Shown here piece by piece: positions 9,412-18,970 of a stretch of 64,000 nucleotides of DNA; the first letter of the stretch is position 1, and each line of letters starts with the position of its first letter. A program made the translations under genes and the position numbers. The stretch comes from Pseudomonas sp. URMO17WK12:I2 (GTDB lineage Bacteria > Pseudomonadota > Gammaproteobacteria > Pseudomonadales > Pseudomonadaceae): the NCBI RefSeq assembly GCF_003253735.1, contig NZ_QKYW01000001.1, positions 868,001-932,000 of the forward strand, read 5' to 3'. A model generated the notes under the pieces. It did no database searches. It was not told where the DNA came from and saw nothing but the letters and a program-made list of their open reading frames with translations.

Positions 9412-9439
9412 AAAAAGCCGCGGCAACTGCACCGCGGCT
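9412..9439 (-). terminator. Intrinsic terminator after the ferric-binding protein gene
   Basis: Read on the minus strand, AGCCGCGG and CCGCGGCT form an eight-pair stem followed by five T. It lies between the ferric-binding gene and the lipoprotein gene, so it would partly uncouple the abundant binding protein from the downstream lipoprotein and permease. Confidence 0.85.
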
Positions 9440-9462
9440 GGCATTCAAGCAAATCGCCGTCG

Positions 9463-10464
9463 TTAATTCCAGCCAGCCCGATCCATCAGGCGGATGGCCT
9501 CGGCCTGGCGCTTGCCGGCCACTTCCACGGCGACGCTGTCGGCCTTGAACTCACCCCAGGAAGCGACTTCCGCCGAAGGCTCCACCTTCGGGTTGGCCGG
9601 GAACTCCTTGTTGGCGTCGGCGAAGATGTTCTGCGCTTCGGCGCTGGTCATCCACTCGACGAGCTTCTGCGCGGCCTCCGGGTTGGGCGCATGCTTGGTC
9701 AGGCCGACGCCGGACAAGTTGACGTGTACGCCGCGATCCTGCTGGTTCGGCCAGAACAGCCTGGCTTTCAGGTCCGGGTTCTGCTCGTGCAGGCGACCGT
9801 AGTAGTAGGTGTTGACGATGCCCACGTCACACTGACCGGCGGCCACTGCGTTGATCACCGAGTTGTCGTCCGGGAACACGTCGGTGGCCAGGTTACCCAC
9901 CCAGCCCTTGATGATCTCCTCGGTCTTGGCTTCGCCGTGGGTTTCGATCAGGGTCGCGGTGAGCGACTGGTTGTAGACCTTCTTGCTGGTGCGCAGGCAC
10001 AGGCGGCCTTCCCAGTTCTTGTCGGCCAGTGCCTCATAGGTGGTCAGCTCGCCGTCCTTCACGCGCTCCGGCGAGTAGACGATGGTGCGCGCGCGCAGCG
10101 ACAGGCCGGTCCAGGCACCACTGGCGGCGCGATACTGGGCAGGGATATTGGCGTCGATGACGCTGGATTTCATCGGTTGCAGAATGCCCATCTGCTCGGC
10201 CTGCCAGAGGTTGCCGGCGTCGACGGTGATCAGCAGGTCTGCCGGGGTGTTCTCGCCTTCGGCCTTGATACGCGCCATCAGCGGCGCTTCCTTGTCGGTG
10301 ATGAACTTCACCGCGACGCCGCTCTTGGCGGTGTAGGCGTCGAAAACCGGCTTGATCAACTCGTCGATACGCGAGGAGTAGACGACCACTTCATCGGCCG
10401 CCTGCACAGCGCTGGCCAGGGTACTGAGGGTGAAAACGGCGAGAAGCGCACGACGTGCCGACAT
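9463..10464 (-). CDS. Periplasmic iron(III)-binding protein (FbpA/AfuA/FutA type)
   Basis: This 333-residue substrate-binding protein has a Sec signal peptide (cleavage likely after AVQA near residue 22) followed by the mature start [10 protein letters not shown], typical of ferric-binding proteins. The adjacent tyrosines of the iron site are visible as NTYYYGRL near residue 217, as in FbpA where two adjacent Tyr coordinate Fe(III). It would capture ferric iron in the periplasm and hand it to the permease at 7090-8706. The start at 10464 is preceded by AAGG; longer upstream readings add no signal-like residues. A terminator follows. A weak Fur-like site lies at 10499-10513, which would fit iron repression. 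Confidence 0.95.
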   Translation of the reverse strand: MSARRALLAVFTLSTLASAVQAADEVVVYSSRIDELIKPVFDAYTAKSGVAVKFITDKEAPLMARIKAEGENTPADLLITVDAGNLWQAEQMGILQPMKSSVIDANIPAQYRAASGAWTGLSLRARTIVYSPERVKDGELTTYEALADKNWEGRLCLRTSKKVYNQSLTATLIETHGEAKTEEIIKGWVGNLATDVFPDDNSVINAVAAGQCDVGIVNTYYYGRLHEQNPDLKARLFWPNQQDRGVHVNLSGVGLTKHAPNPEAAQKLVEWMTSAEAQNIFADANKEFPANPKVEPSAEVASWGEFKADSVAVEVAGKRQAEAIRLMDRAGWN

Positions 10465-10498
10465 GACAGAGACCTTGCGAGAAATGAGAGAGCCAGGA

Positions 10499-10513
10499 TG
10501 ATAGTGACTCGCA
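10499..10513 (-). promoter_or_regulatory. Possible weak Fur box upstream of the ferric-binding protein gene
   Basis: TGATAGTGACTCGCA matches the 7-1-7 Fur motif at about 10 of 14 informative positions and lies 35 bases upstream of the start codon. The left half is good, the right half poor, so the site is tentative. Confidence 0.3.
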
Positions 10514-10603
10514 TCTGCAGCGCACACCGGCAGGTCATTGCCGGATATTACCGCCGTCGCCGAACGCTGAGTGCCCACGTCACCCTGAGCACCCGATAGC
10601 GCA

Positions 10604-13039
10604 TCAATAGTTGTATTGCAGGCTGGTCATGACGTTGCGCGGTGCGCCATACAAGCCTGCTGCAGTGGTGGTGAGGTACTCCTTGTCGAACAGGTTGTTG
10701 AGGTTCACCGATGCCGAGAGCGCTGCCGTGAGCTGGTACTTCGCCATGAGGTTGACCAGCGCGTAGCTACTCTGCGTGGTTGCATAGCTGAGGTCGTAGC
10801 CGCTCTCGCTTTGCCAGTTCATCCCGCCGCCGACGGTGAGTTTGTCCAGCGCGCCGGGCAGCCGATAGCTGGTAAACAGCTTCACGCTGTTACGCGGGAT
10901 CTCGGTGACGATACGTTTGTCGTCATCATTGAAACTGACGCTGTAGGAGTAGCCCCCGGTGAGCTGCCAACCGTCGGCTAACTCACCATTGACCTCCAGT
11001 TCCACACCTTCGCTGGTGGTGCCATTTTCCGCCCTGTAGGCCTGGAAGCCGTTGGGCTGCAGCAGGCTGCCGTTGGCCACCGCGAGGTTGTCCTGCTCGA
11101 CACGAAACACCGCCAGGCTGCCATTGAGCCGCCCGTCGTAGAAACCGGCCTTCAGCCCGAGCTCGTAGCCGGTGCCTTCCTGAGGATCCAGCGGCGTGCC
11201 GTTGACGTCGCGGATGTTGGCGTTCTGCGGGTTGAAGATTTGCGTGTAGCTGGCGTAGGCCGTCCAGACGTCACTGAGATCGTAGACGAAGCCGGCATAG
11301 GGAATGACGATGCCGGTTTCGGTACGCTCCGTTTTGCTGGTGGCGCCGCCATACAAGCGGCTTTTGCTTTCGCGATTCCAGTCCACCACACGCGCACCAA
11401 GGATCAGGCTGGCCGCATCGGTCAGGTGCCAGCGCGAGGTCAGGTAGGCGGCGTACTGGGTTTCGGTCAGGTCGCTCTCACCGATCTTGTTGAATACCGG
11501 CTTCGGCGCCTGGCCGTTCCAGCCGTAGATGTCGTCGATGCTGCCGGCATAACCGGAGCCCGGACGCTGCCAACCGCCGTAGTTCGACGTTCCCCGCTCC
11601 TCAAGGCGCGACAGGGTCACCCCACCGATAAGCTCGTGTTCTCGGCCCAACAGTGGGAAGAAGCCGGTGAGGTAGGCGTCGAGATTGTCCTGCTCGGGCG
11701 TCGCTTGCCAACGGGTCGGCATGATGTAGGCACCCGAGCCAGTAGCCGGATTGATCAGGCCATCCATGTAGCTGACCACGGTGTCGTAATCGTTGCGCGC
11801 GTGGCTGTACTCCAGCTTGCCGCTCCAGCCATTGGCGAACTGCTGCTCGACGGAGGTGAACAACGTGCTCTGCTGGCGATCGTAGTACGCCCAGCCAGGC
11901 GAGCTATTGAACGAGCGCTTGATGTCGGTTCTTCCGCCGTCGGTAGTGAACAATGGAAAGCCGGTGCGCATCGGCGCGTTGCTGTTGGTCATCTGATGGC
12001 TGAAACCCAGGGTCAGCAGGGTCGATTCGCGCAAATCCAGCTCGGTGATGCCGTAAACGGTGCTCACCTCCTGGCTGAAGCGGTCGATCCAGGCGTGCTG
12101 ATCCTTGTGATCGACGACGAAACGCCCGCGCACGTTGCCACTCTCGGTCAACGCACCACCGACATCCACCCCCAGGCCGTAACGGTCCCAACTACCGGCT
12201 TCAGCCGACAGTTGCACCTGAGGTTCGATGCCCGGGCGTTTGCGGATCAGGTTGATGGTCGCGGACGGGTTGCCCAGGCCGCTGACCAGGCCCGTGGCAC
12301 CACGCACCACCTCCACACGGTCGTACATGGCGGTGTTCTGGGTGTAGTTGTCCATGCCTGCCGAGGTCGGTACACCGTCGATGGCGAAGTTGCGAATGGC
12401 GAAGCCGCGCGACAGATAGGTAGTGCTGTCAGCGCCCAGGCTTTCGCGAATCACGGTGATGCCGGCGGTGGCATCCAGGGCGTCGGTCAGGCTGTCGAGG
12501 TTCTGGTCATCCATGCGCTGGCGGGTCAGCACGGTGACCGATTGGGGCGTCTCCTTGAGTGACAGGTTCAGGCGCGTCGAGCTGCTGGACGATTCCGTGG
12601 TGTAGGAGCCCGTGCCCTCGGTGGTCGAACCCGGTGCCTTGCCGGAAATACTCAGCGCAGGGAGCTCAAGCCCCTGGCCGCGACTGGCAGGTACCAGCAC
12701 ATAACTGCCATTGCCCTGGCGCTGGGCCTGCAAGCCGCTGCCCTGCAGCAGGCGCGCGAGTCCTTCGTCCACGCCATAATCGCCCTGCAGGCCCGGCGAA
12801 TCGAGCCCTTCGGTCTGCACGGCGGCGAATGAAAGCGTCACCCCGGCTACCGTTGCGAACTGGCTCAGCGCGGTACCCAGCGAGCCCGGCGCAATACGGT
12901 AGCTCTGCCCCCCTGCCTCTTGCGCCAGGGCGTGGCCCGGCAAGGCGCAGAGCAAGGGTATCGGCGCACAGGCCAGACCGAACAGGGCCAGGTGAACGGC
13001 GCGGGCCATCGGCTTGGCTGGCGAGAGAAAGCGGGGCAT
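10604..13039 (-). CDS. TonB-dependent siderophore receptor with signalling domain
   Basis: This 811-residue outer-membrane receptor has a long signal peptide ending near ALAQ, then an STN signalling domain (about 41-110, with the typical [20 protein letters not shown] pattern), a plug domain (about 145-260, including [17 protein letters not shown] and IDGVPT) and a 22-strand barrel ending in an aromatic residue (LQYNY). The STN domain means it can signal to the FecR-type protein encoded just upstream. The plug sequence resembles ferrichrome, ferrioxamine or catecholate receptors, but the ligand cannot be assigned. I chose 13039 because AAGGAA is six bases before it; the ATG at 13045 lies directly against that site. 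A Fur-like element is in the 117-base gap to fecR. Confidence 0.93.
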   Translation of the reverse strand: MPRFLSPAKPMARAVHLALFGLACAPIPLLCALPGHALAQEAGGQSYRIAPGSLGTALSQFATVAGVTLSFAAVQTEGLDSPGLQGDYGVDEGLARLLQGSGLQAQRQGNGSYVLVPASRGQGLELPALSISGKAPGSTTEGTGSYTTESSSSSTRLNLSLKETPQSVTVLTRQRMDDQNLDSLTDALDATAGITVIRESLGADSTTYLSRGFAIRNFAIDGVPTSAGMDNYTQNTAMYDRVEVVRGATGLVSGLGNPSATINLIRKRPGIEPQVQLSAEAGSWDRYGLGVDVGGALTESGNVRGRFVVDHKDQHAWIDRFSQEVSTVYGITELDLRESTLLTLGFSHQMTNSNAPMRTGFPLFTTDGGRTDIKRSFNSSPGWAYYDRQQSTLFTSVEQQFANGWSGKLEYSHARNDYDTVVSYMDGLINPATGSGAYIMPTRWQATPEQDNLDAYLTGFFPLLGREHELIGGVTLSRLEERGTSNYGGWQRPGSGYAGSIDDIYGWNGQAPKPVFNKIGESDLTETQYAAYLTSRWHLTDAASLILGARVVDWNRESKSRLYGGATSKTERTETGIVIPYAGFVYDLSDVWTAYASYTQIFNPQNANIRDVNGTPLDPQEGTGYELGLKAGFYDGRLNGSLAVFRVEQDNLAVANGSLLQPNGFQAYRAENGTTSEGVELEVNGELADGWQLTGGYSYSVSFNDDDKRIVTEIPRNSVKLFTSYRLPGALDKLTVGGGMNWQSESGYDLSYATTQSSYALVNLMAKYQLTAALSASVNLNNLFDKEYLTTTAAGLYGAPRNVMTSLQYNY

Positions 13040-13106
13040 GGTCATTTCCTTGTCATGGGCTGGGCAGATCCGCGGTGATGCAAACCGCTTCATGTGCTTG
13101 GCCGAA

Positions 13107-13121
13107 TGAGAATGAAAATCG
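13107..13121 (-). promoter_or_regulatory. Possible Fur box upstream of the TonB receptor gene
   Basis: TGAGAATGAAAATCG, in the gap between the fecR-like gene and the receptor, matches the 7-1-7 Fur motif at about 10 of 14 positions and contains the NAT-type hexamer repeats common in iron-regulated promoters. It lies about 70 bases before the receptor start codon. Confidence 0.42.
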
Positions 13122-13156
13122 GCAACCCCGAATAGCTGTTTTTTTTGCAGTTCCGA

Positions 13157-14092
13157 TCAGGCAGGCTCGATTCGCGCCCAATAACGACTCAGGTAACGCA
13201 CTCGAATCGGCAGCGAGGCGCCCAGGTTTTCCAGAATGGTGTCCGTGTCGTCGATCCGAAAAGCGCCAGAGAGGCGCAGCTCTGCCACCGCGTCCGCACA
13301 GCTGAGATAGCCGGGACGGTAGCGCCTCAGTTCGGCGACGAAGGCGTCCAGGCGCCAGTCGATCACCGTCAGCATGCCCTGCGCCCAGGCACCCTCTCCC
13401 GGCTGCAATGCGCTGGGCGTGCCGACCGCAGCGGCCTCCACATCGACTCGTTGATTGGCGCCGATATGCACTGCCCGACCAGGTTGCCGGGCCGCACGTA
13501 CTTCGACCTCATCTTCCAGCACCGCGACCCGAGTTCTGTCGCCCTCGCAGCGCACGCTGAAACAGGTACCCAACGCCCGTACACTGCCCTGCGCGGTATG
13601 CACCACGAAAGGCCGGCCAACCGGATCGGCAGCGGTACGCACGAATATCTCGCCGCGATGCAACTGCAGTTGCCGCAGGCTGGCGTCGAAACGGATATCC
13701 ACCGCCGTCGCGGTATTGAGATCCAGCACGCTGCCATCGCTCAATTGCAGGTGACGACGCTCACCGGTGGCAGTGCGCTGATCGGCAAGCCAGTCCTGAG
13801 TCCGCGTCAGGTCGAAGGACGCCCAGCCTGCCGCCCCGGAGGCGAGCAGCAGCCCCAGAGTCTTCAGCACCACCCGTCGCCGCGCCCGCACACCGTCCAG
13901 CGCGGGCAGCGCGACATCCGCAGGCAAACCGCCCAGTTGCTGCTGCAGGCGCTCTACGCGTGCCCAGGCCTGGCGGTGCCCGGGATGCTGAGCCAGCCAC
14001 TCGCGGTGCGCCATACGCTCGGCCTCGCTCGGTGGTGTGGCGTTAAGCTGCACGTACCAAGTGGCGGCCGCTTCCAGGGTCTGGCGATCCAT
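13157..14092 (-). CDS. FecR-family transmembrane anti-sigma factor
   Basis: This 311-residue protein is a FecR-type regulator that relays the occupied state of a TonB receptor to an ECF sigma factor. The cytoplasmic N-terminus has the family feature AHREWLAQHPGHRQAWARVE near residue 28. One membrane helix follows (about 76-96) and then the periplasmic FecR domain with LSDGSVLDLNTATAVDI and a beta-rich region. The C-terminal 70 residues around LRLSGAFRIDD look like an STN-like interaction domain. It starts three bases after the sigma-factor stop, which indicates translational coupling, and the receptor gene is downstream, so all three form one cell-surface signalling unit. Confidence 0.92.
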   Translation of the reverse strand: MDRQTLEAAATWYVQLNATPPSEAERMAHREWLAQHPGHRQAWARVERLQQQLGGLPADVALPALDGVRARRRVVLKTLGLLLASGAAGWASFDLTRTQDWLADQRTATGERRHLQLSDGSVLDLNTATAVDIRFDASLRQLQLHRGEIFVRTAADPVGRPFVVHTAQGSVRALGTCFSVRCEGDRTRVAVLEDEVEVRAARQPGRAVHIGANQRVDVEAAAVGTPSALQPGEGAWAQGMLTVIDWRLDAFVAELRRYRPGYLSCADAVAELRLSGAFRIDDTDTILENLGASLPIRVRYLSRYWARIEPA

Positions 14093-14095
14093 GGC

Positions 14096-14596
14096 TCAGT
14101 CTTCCATCAGCAGCAGGCAGTGGGTCATGGCACGGATCATGTGCTTCTTCACCGTGGTCACCGACACGCCGAGGCGCTCGCCGGTGGCCACATAGCTGAG
14201 CCCTTGCAGTTGCACCGCCAGGAAAATGCGCCGTGTGCGCTCACCAAGACCGTCGAGCATGGCATCGACCGCAGTGAGGGTTTCGAGGATCAACAGACGA
14301 GTCTCCGGCGAGATGTCCATGGGCTCGGGACGCTGCGCCAGTACATCGAGATAGGCCTGCTCGACGGCCTGGCGGCGAAATTTGTCGATCATAAGCGCCC
14401 GGGCGATGGCGCTCAGGTAGGTACGCGGCTCACGAATGGCCTGCACGTCGCGGGCGCCGAGCACCCGCACGAAGGTGTCCTGAGCCAGGTCGGCCGCATC
14501 GCTGGCATTGCCCAGGCGTGCCCGCAGCCAGCCCTTGAGCCAGCCGTTGTGTTCACTGTAGAGAAGATGCAAAGCGGAATGATCCGGGCCGGACAT
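14096..14596 (-). CDS. ECF sigma factor, FecI-like (iron starvation)
   Basis: This 166-residue ECF sigma factor has region 2 (about residues 8-75, including DAADLAQDTFVRVL) and region 4 (about 110-160, with LSYVATGERLGVSVTTVKKH forming the helix-turn-helix that reads the -35 element). Its likely target is the receptor gene downstream. The start at 14596 is chosen because the N-terminus MSGPDHSALHLLYSEH fits the family and the sequence directly upstream holds a Fur box; the in-frame ATG at 14632 lies inside that box. Expression is therefore expected to be repressed by iron-loaded Fur and released in iron starvation. No strong ribosome-binding site is visible for this start, which is a mild concern. 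Confidence 0.92.
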   Translation of the reverse strand: MSGPDHSALHLLYSEHNGWLKGWLRARLGNASDAADLAQDTFVRVLGARDVQAIREPRTYLSAIARALMIDKFRRQAVEQAYLDVLAQRPEPMDISPETRLLILETLTAVDAMLDGLGERTRRIFLAVQLQGLSYVATGERLGVSVTTVKKHMIRAMTHCLLLMED

Positions 14597-14617
14597 GGCA
14601 GCACCAGGGCGAAAGAT

Positions 14618-14636
14618 GATAATGCATCGCATTGTC
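14618..14636 (-). promoter_or_regulatory. Fur box of the sigma-factor operon
   Basis: The 19 bases GATAATG-CATCG-CATTGTC match the classical Fur consensus at 13 of 14 positions in the two outer heptamers, with the consensus spacing of five. The site is 22 bases upstream of the sigma-factor start codon, so repressor bound here would block transcription. Confidence 0.8.
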
Positions 14637-14688
14637 TTCCAGCCACCGGTATCACGCAAGGCTGTAAGCCCTGCGCGTCATACAGTGC

Positions 14689-15909
14689 CTAGCTGACCTT
14701 GGCCAGATCCGGCAGGTCGCCGCTCAGGCCGAGGGCCTGGCGCACGAACAGCGCCTTTGCGTCTTCCAGGCCGTCGACCAGATCGAGGCCGGCGTTGCGC
14801 GCCAGGCGCAGGGTCAGTGAATCGCTCTGGAACAGCCGCTGAAAGCCTTCCATCGCTGCCATCATCGCCAGGTTGTGCGGCATGCGGCGGCGTTCGTAAC
14901 GGCTCAGCACCCGCTCATCGGCAAGCCGCTCGCCACGTGCGGCGGCCTGCGCCAGCACTTCGGCCAGTACCGCCGCATCGAGAAAGCCGAGGTTGACGCC
15001 CTGCCCGGCCAGCGGGTGGATGGTATGAGCGGCATCGCCGATCAGCGCCAGGCCAGGTTCGACGTAGCGTTTGGCGTGGCGCTGGCGCAGCGGAATGCAC
15101 AGGCGGCGATCCACGTGCAACACCTGCCCGAGGCGATGCTCGAAGGCCTGGCCGAGGGCAGTGGAAAATGCCTGGTCATCCAGCGCCATGAGGCCGGTGG
15201 CGTGATCCGGCGTGGTTGACCAGACGATCGAGCACCAGTGCTCGCCATCGCGCTCACCCAGTGGCAGGAAGGCCAGCGGACCTTCGTCGGTGAAGCGCTG
15301 CCAGGCCGTGGCTTGGTGCGCCTCGGCGCAGCGCACGCTGGTGACGATGGCATGGTGCAGGTAATCCCACTCGCGGGTCTCGCAGCCCGCCAGGCGACGC
15401 ACCGCGGAATTGGCACCATCGGCGGCGATCACCAGCGGGGTACGCAGCTCGCGGCCATCGGCCAGGGTCAGCAGCCAGTCATCGCCGGAGTGGCGCATGC
15501 GCTCCAGGCGCGCATCGGCCAACAGGCCCACACCGCTGGCATGCAGGCGCTCGACAAGGGCGTCCTGCACGACCCGGTTCTCGACGATATGCCCCAGGGT
15601 CAGCGCATGCACGCTGCCAGCACTGAAATGGATATTGCCGGTGCCGCTGCCGTCCCACACATGCATCTCGCTGTAGGGGCAGCTGCGCCGCGCCAGCACG
15701 CCGGGCCAGGCGCCAAGACGCTCCAGGATACGCTGGCTGGCCATCGACAAGGCGCTGACCCGCGGCTCGTAGCCTGCGCTGGCGTCGAACGGCTCGACGG
15801 TCATCGGCCCGCCGTCGAGCACCAGGCACTCCAGGCCCTGCTCACGCAGGGCGAGGGCCAGGGCACTGCCAACCATTCCGGCACCGACGATGATCAGGTC
15901 TGCACGCAT
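14689..15909 (-). CDS. ubiI: Ubiquinone biosynthesis FAD monooxygenase UbiI/VisC type
   Basis: This 406-residue flavoprotein hydroxylates the ubiquinone precursor ring (C5 in E. coli, by UbiI). The N-terminal dinucleotide fold shows GAGMVGSALALAL, the GD motif of aromatic hydroxylases appears as IAADGANSAVRRLAG near residue 175, and the second FAD motif GDAAHTIHPLAGQG is near residue 290. It belongs to the pepP-ubiH-ubiI set. The start is uncertain: MRADL at 15909 is what I recall in homologs, but an in-frame ATG at 15918, two bases after a GAGG, is possible. It follows the DUF4442 gene by 4 to 13 bases. The next gene on the strand is the fecI-like gene behind a Fur box. Confidence 0.93.
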   Translation of the reverse strand: MRADLIIVGAGMVGSALALALREQGLECLVLDGGPMTVEPFDASAGYEPRVSALSMASQRILERLGAWPGVLARRSCPYSEMHVWDGSGTGNIHFSAGSVHALTLGHIVENRVVQDALVERLHASGVGLLADARLERMRHSGDDWLLTLADGRELRTPLVIAADGANSAVRRLAGCETREWDYLHHAIVTSVRCAEAHQATAWQRFTDEGPLAFLPLGERDGEHWCSIVWSTTPDHATGLMALDDQAFSTALGQAFEHRLGQVLHVDRRLCIPLRQRHAKRYVEPGLALIGDAAHTIHPLAGQGVNLGFLDAAVLAEVLAQAAARGERLADERVLSRYERRRMPHNLAMMAAMEGFQRLFQSDSLTLRLARNAGLDLVDGLEDAKALFVRQALGLSGDLPDLAKVS

Positions 15910-15922
15910 CTCGTTCATATCC

Positions 15923-16405
15923 TCAGGCTGCCTGTCGCACGCGCGGCTTGAGCCGCACGTAAAGCGTCTTGTTGACCCGCGCCACCAGGGCGCCGCTGCC
16001 ATCGCGCACCTCGACCGGCAACTCGGGCAGGTACTTGTCACCGCTGGCGGTACGCTCGCGCACCTGGTCGATAAAGGCCTGGTCGATGGCGAACGAGGCG
16101 AACACCGGGCCGCGGCCCGGCGCGATGAAATCGATGCTGGCGGCCTTGTCCCAGACCACGTAATCGCGGCCGAGGTTCTCCATCAGCATCAACATGTAGA
16201 AGGGATCGGTCATCGAATACAGGCTGCCACCGAACTGGGTACCGACGTAATTGCGGTTGTACCAGCGCAGCGCCATCCGTACCTCGACCTGGCGAAAATC
16301 CGGGGCGATGCGCCGAATCCATATACCGGCACCCAGGTAGGGCGGATAGAGGTTCATGATCCAGCGCAGCACACGGGCCTTGCGCGCCAGCCGGCGCGCA
16401 TTCAT
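15923..16405 (-). CDS. DUF4442 hotdog-fold protein
   Basis: This 160-residue protein resembles the DUF4442 branch of the hotdog thioesterase fold: a central helix region NYVGTQFGGSLYSMTDPFYMLMLME (NYVGTQFGGSLYS is the recognisable part) followed by DKAASIDFIAPGRG and a C-terminal beta strand with LVARVNKTLYVRLKP. No catalytic activity has been shown for the family. Its start codon overlaps the ubiH stop (ATGA), and it lies inside the ubiquinone gene cluster between ubiH and ubiI, as in P. aeruginosa, so a link to ubiquinone or lipid precursors is plausible but unproven. Confidence 0.8.
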   Translation of the reverse strand: MNARRLARKARVLRWIMNLYPPYLGAGIWIRRIAPDFRQVEVRMALRWYNRNYVGTQFGGSLYSMTDPFYMLMLMENLGRDYVVWDKAASIDFIAPGRGPVFASFAIDQAFIDQVRERTASGDKYLPELPVEVRDGSGALVARVNKTLYVRLKPRVRQAA

Positions 16406-17592
16406 TGCGGGCTACCGCGGGTACCCATGCCCATGGCCTGGCGCGCGAACCAGCGTTTGGCAGGCGGCAGTAGTTCCAGCCCGAGCAGGCCCAGGTTACG
16501 ACCGGCAGCGAGCAGCGGCTGGTCGGTGCTGAACAGCCGGGTGACCTGATCGGAGAAGGCCACGGTGCGCGTCTGATCGCCAGCCTGAATGCCGGCGTAA
16601 CGCTGCAACGTGGCCAGATCGCCCAGCGGTGCAGCACTGGCCGACAAGGTGTCGGCTAGCGCCCGTACATCACGCAGCGAAAGGTTGAAGCCTTGCCCGG
16701 CAATCGGGTGCAGGCTGTGGGCGGCGTTGCCCAGCACCACAAGGTTGGCGCGTATTTGCTCGGCCGCCTCGATCAGCACCAGCGGATACGGCACCCGCGC
16801 ACCGACTTGTTTGAGAGCGCCGAGGCGATAACCGAAAGCCTGTTGCAGTTCGGCGAGAAAGGCGCGTTCATCGAGCTTGAGCAGCCGTTCGACATCGCGG
16901 CTGGGGTGCGTCCACACCAGTGCGCAGCGCTTCTCGGAAAGCGGCAGCAGCGCCAGCGGGCCGGATTCGGTGAAGCGTTCGAAGGCCTCGCCAGCGTGGT
17001 CGCGCTCCGGGGTGATATTGGCGATCAGTGCAGTCTGGTCGTATGGCCGCTGGTTGACGCTGATACCCAGTTGCTCGCGCAACGAAGAACGCCCGCCATC
17101 GGCGAGGATGGCCAGCGAGCAGTCGATCAGGGTTTCGTCGTCCAGGGTCAGGCGATAGCCCTCGGTAGTGGGCTCCATGCGCTCGACCTGGGCCGGACAG
17201 CGCCACTGGATCACCTCGGGGTCCAGCGCCTGCCACAGGCAGTGGCCGAGCCAGGCGTTTTCCACCACGTAGCCCAGTGCCGGCACGCCTTCCTGCTCGG
17301 CGCTCAGGCGTGCGGCGGCGAAGCGCCCGCGGTCGGAGACGTGAATGCGTTCGATGGCGGTGGCCTGCTGGGCAATCGCCGGCCACAGGCCGAGGCCTTC
17401 GTAGATCAGCCGCGAGCCGTAGGACAGCGCCGTGGAGCGCGCGTCGTAGCTTGGCTGGTAGCCGTCGCCAGGGGCAAACGGCTCGATCAGCACAACGCGC
17501 CAGCCGCGCTTGCGCGCCTCGCCCTGCAGCGCCAACGCCAGGCTGGCGCCGACCAGCCCGCCACCGATGATCGCCACGTCGACTCGCAGCAT
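16402..17592 (-). CDS. ubiH: 2-octaprenyl-6-methoxyphenyl hydroxylase
   Basis: This 396-residue FAD monooxygenase performs a ring hydroxylation in ubiquinone biosynthesis. The first FAD motif is GGGLVGASLALALQG after a short MLRVDVAIIG lead, a DG motif LADGGRSSLREQLG lies near residue 165, and the second motif GNAAHSLHPIAGQGFNLSLRD near residue 285 uses GNAAH where the UbiI protein has GDAAH. It begins four bases after the pepP stop and its stop overlaps the DUF4442 start. The ATG at 17592 is used because the FAD motif follows directly; an earlier in-frame start at 17613 lies inside pepP. It is 35-40 percent similar in layout to the neighbouring UbiI, consistent with paralogy. Confidence 0.95.
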   Translation of the reverse strand: MLRVDVAIIGGGLVGASLALALQGEARKRGWRVVLIEPFAPGDGYQPSYDARSTALSYGSRLIYEGLGLWPAIAQQATAIERIHVSDRGRFAAARLSAEQEGVPALGYVVENAWLGHCLWQALDPEVIQWRCPAQVERMEPTTEGYRLTLDDETLIDCSLAILADGGRSSLREQLGISVNQRPYDQTALIANITPERDHAGEAFERFTESGPLALLPLSEKRCALVWTHPSRDVERLLKLDERAFLAELQQAFGYRLGALKQVGARVPYPLVLIEAAEQIRANLVVLGNAAHSLHPIAGQGFNLSLRDVRALADTLSASAAPLGDLATLQRYAGIQAGDQTRTVAFSDQVTRLFSTDQPLLAAGRNLGLLGLELLPPAKRWFARQAMGMGTRGSPQ

Positions 17593-17596
17593 GGCC

Positions 17597-18931
17597 TCAG
17601 GCGACCTGCGCACGTGCAGCGGCCATCAGCGCTTCGATCTCGTCGACCGTCTTGGGCACGTCATTGGTAAGGATCTCGCAACCGCCCTTGGTCACTACCA
17701 CGTCATCCTCGATGCGCACGCCAATGCCGCGCCATTTCTTGGCGACGTTCTGGTTGTCCACCGCAATGTAGATGCCCGGCTCGACGGTCATCGCCATGCC
17801 CGGCTCGAGCACGCGCCATTCACCACCGACCTTGTATTCGCCCACGTCGTGCACATCCATGCCCAGCCAGTGGCCGGCGCGGTGCATGTAGAAGGGCTTG
17901 TAGGCCTCGGCGGCAACCAGCTCGTCGACCTTGCCTTCCAGCAGGCCCAGTTCGACCAGGCCCTGGGTAATGACCCGCACCGTGGCCTCGTGGGCCTCGT
18001 TCCAGTGGCGGCCCGGGGCGATGAACTTGAAGGCTTCCATGTTGGCAGCCAGCACGATCTCGTAGATGGCCTTCTGCTCGGGCGAGAATTTGCCACTGAC
18101 CGGGAAGGTACGCGTGATATCGCTGGCGTAGCAGTCGATCTCGCAACCGGCGTCGATCAGCACCAGGTCGCCATCCTTGAGCAGCGCGTCGTTCTCGCGG
18201 TAATGCAGGATGCAGGCATTCTTGCCGGCGGCGACGATAGAGCCGTAGGCCGGCATCTTCGAGCCACCTTTGCGGAACTCGTAGTCCAGCTCGGCTTCGA
18301 GGTGGTACTCGTGGAGCCCGGCGCGGCTGGCCTGCATCGCCTTGACATGGGCGCGGGCGGAAATCCGTGCGGCTTCGCGCATGACCTTCACCTCACCGGC
18401 CGACTTGTACAGCCGCAGGTCATGCAGAAAATGGTTGAGGGCGACGAATTCCTTGGGCGGCGAGGCGCCCTGGCGAGCCTTGGAGCGGATCACATTGACC
18501 CACTCCATCAGGTGCCGGTCGAACTCGGGGTTGGTACCCACGGCGTAATACACGCGCTCACGGCCTTCGATCAGCCCAGGCAGGATGTCGTCGATATCGC
18601 CAATCGGGAACGCATCGTCCGCACCATACTGGCTGACGGCGCCTTCCTGGCCGGCACGCAGGCCGTCCCACAGCTCACGCAGGGGATCGCGCTCACGGCA
18701 GAACAACACGTATTCGCCATGCTCACGACCGGGGATCAGCGCGATCACCGCCTCCGGCTCCGGAAAGCCGGAGAGGTACTGGAAGTCGCTGTCCTGACGA
18801 TAGATATGCTCGACATCCCGGTTGCGGATGAACACCGGCGCCGCTGGCAGGATGGCGATGCTGTTGGGTTCCATCTGCGCCATCAGCGCCTTGCGGCGAC
18901 GGGCGTATTCCGCTTTGGAGATGCTGGTCAT
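17597..18931 (-). CDS. pepP: Xaa-Pro aminopeptidase
   Basis: This 444-residue metallopeptidase cleaves the N-terminal residue from peptides whose second residue is proline. The pita-bread fold carries the metal ligands: Asp in LIDAGCEIDCYASDITRTF near residues 260-273, His in HRAGHWLGMDVHD near 355, Glu in VEPGIYI near 390 and Glu in VRIEDDVVVT near 412. The N-terminal domain starts MTSISKAEYARRRKAL, the typical beginning for the family. The gene is first of the pepP-ubiH-DUF4442-ubiI run on the minus strand, and ygfB lies 39 bases upstream of it, in the same orientation. Confidence 0.97.
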   Translation of the reverse strand: MTSISKAEYARRRKALMAQMEPNSIAILPAAPVFIRNRDVEHIYRQDSDFQYLSGFPEPEAVIALIPGREHGEYVLFCRERDPLRELWDGLRAGQEGAVSQYGADDAFPIGDIDDILPGLIEGRERVYYAVGTNPEFDRHLMEWVNVIRSKARQGASPPKEFVALNHFLHDLRLYKSAGEVKVMREAARISARAHVKAMQASRAGLHEYHLEAELDYEFRKGGSKMPAYGSIVAAGKNACILHYRENDALLKDGDLVLIDAGCEIDCYASDITRTFPVSGKFSPEQKAIYEIVLAANMEAFKFIAPGRHWNEAHEATVRVITQGLVELGLLEGKVDELVAAEAYKPFYMHRAGHWLGMDVHDVGEYKVGGEWRVLEPGMAMTVEPGIYIAVDNQNVAKKWRGIGVRIEDDVVVTKGGCEILTNDVPKTVDEIEALMAAARAQVA

Positions 18932-18970
18932 GGGCAGGCTAGATTCCGATCGGTCGAGTAAAGGGCGATA

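Noticed and set aside
10604-13039. Ligand of the TonB receptor (for example ferrichrome or ferrioxamine)
   Set aside because: Plug and barrel sequences alone do not allow a ligand call, and no siderophore biosynthesis genes are near.
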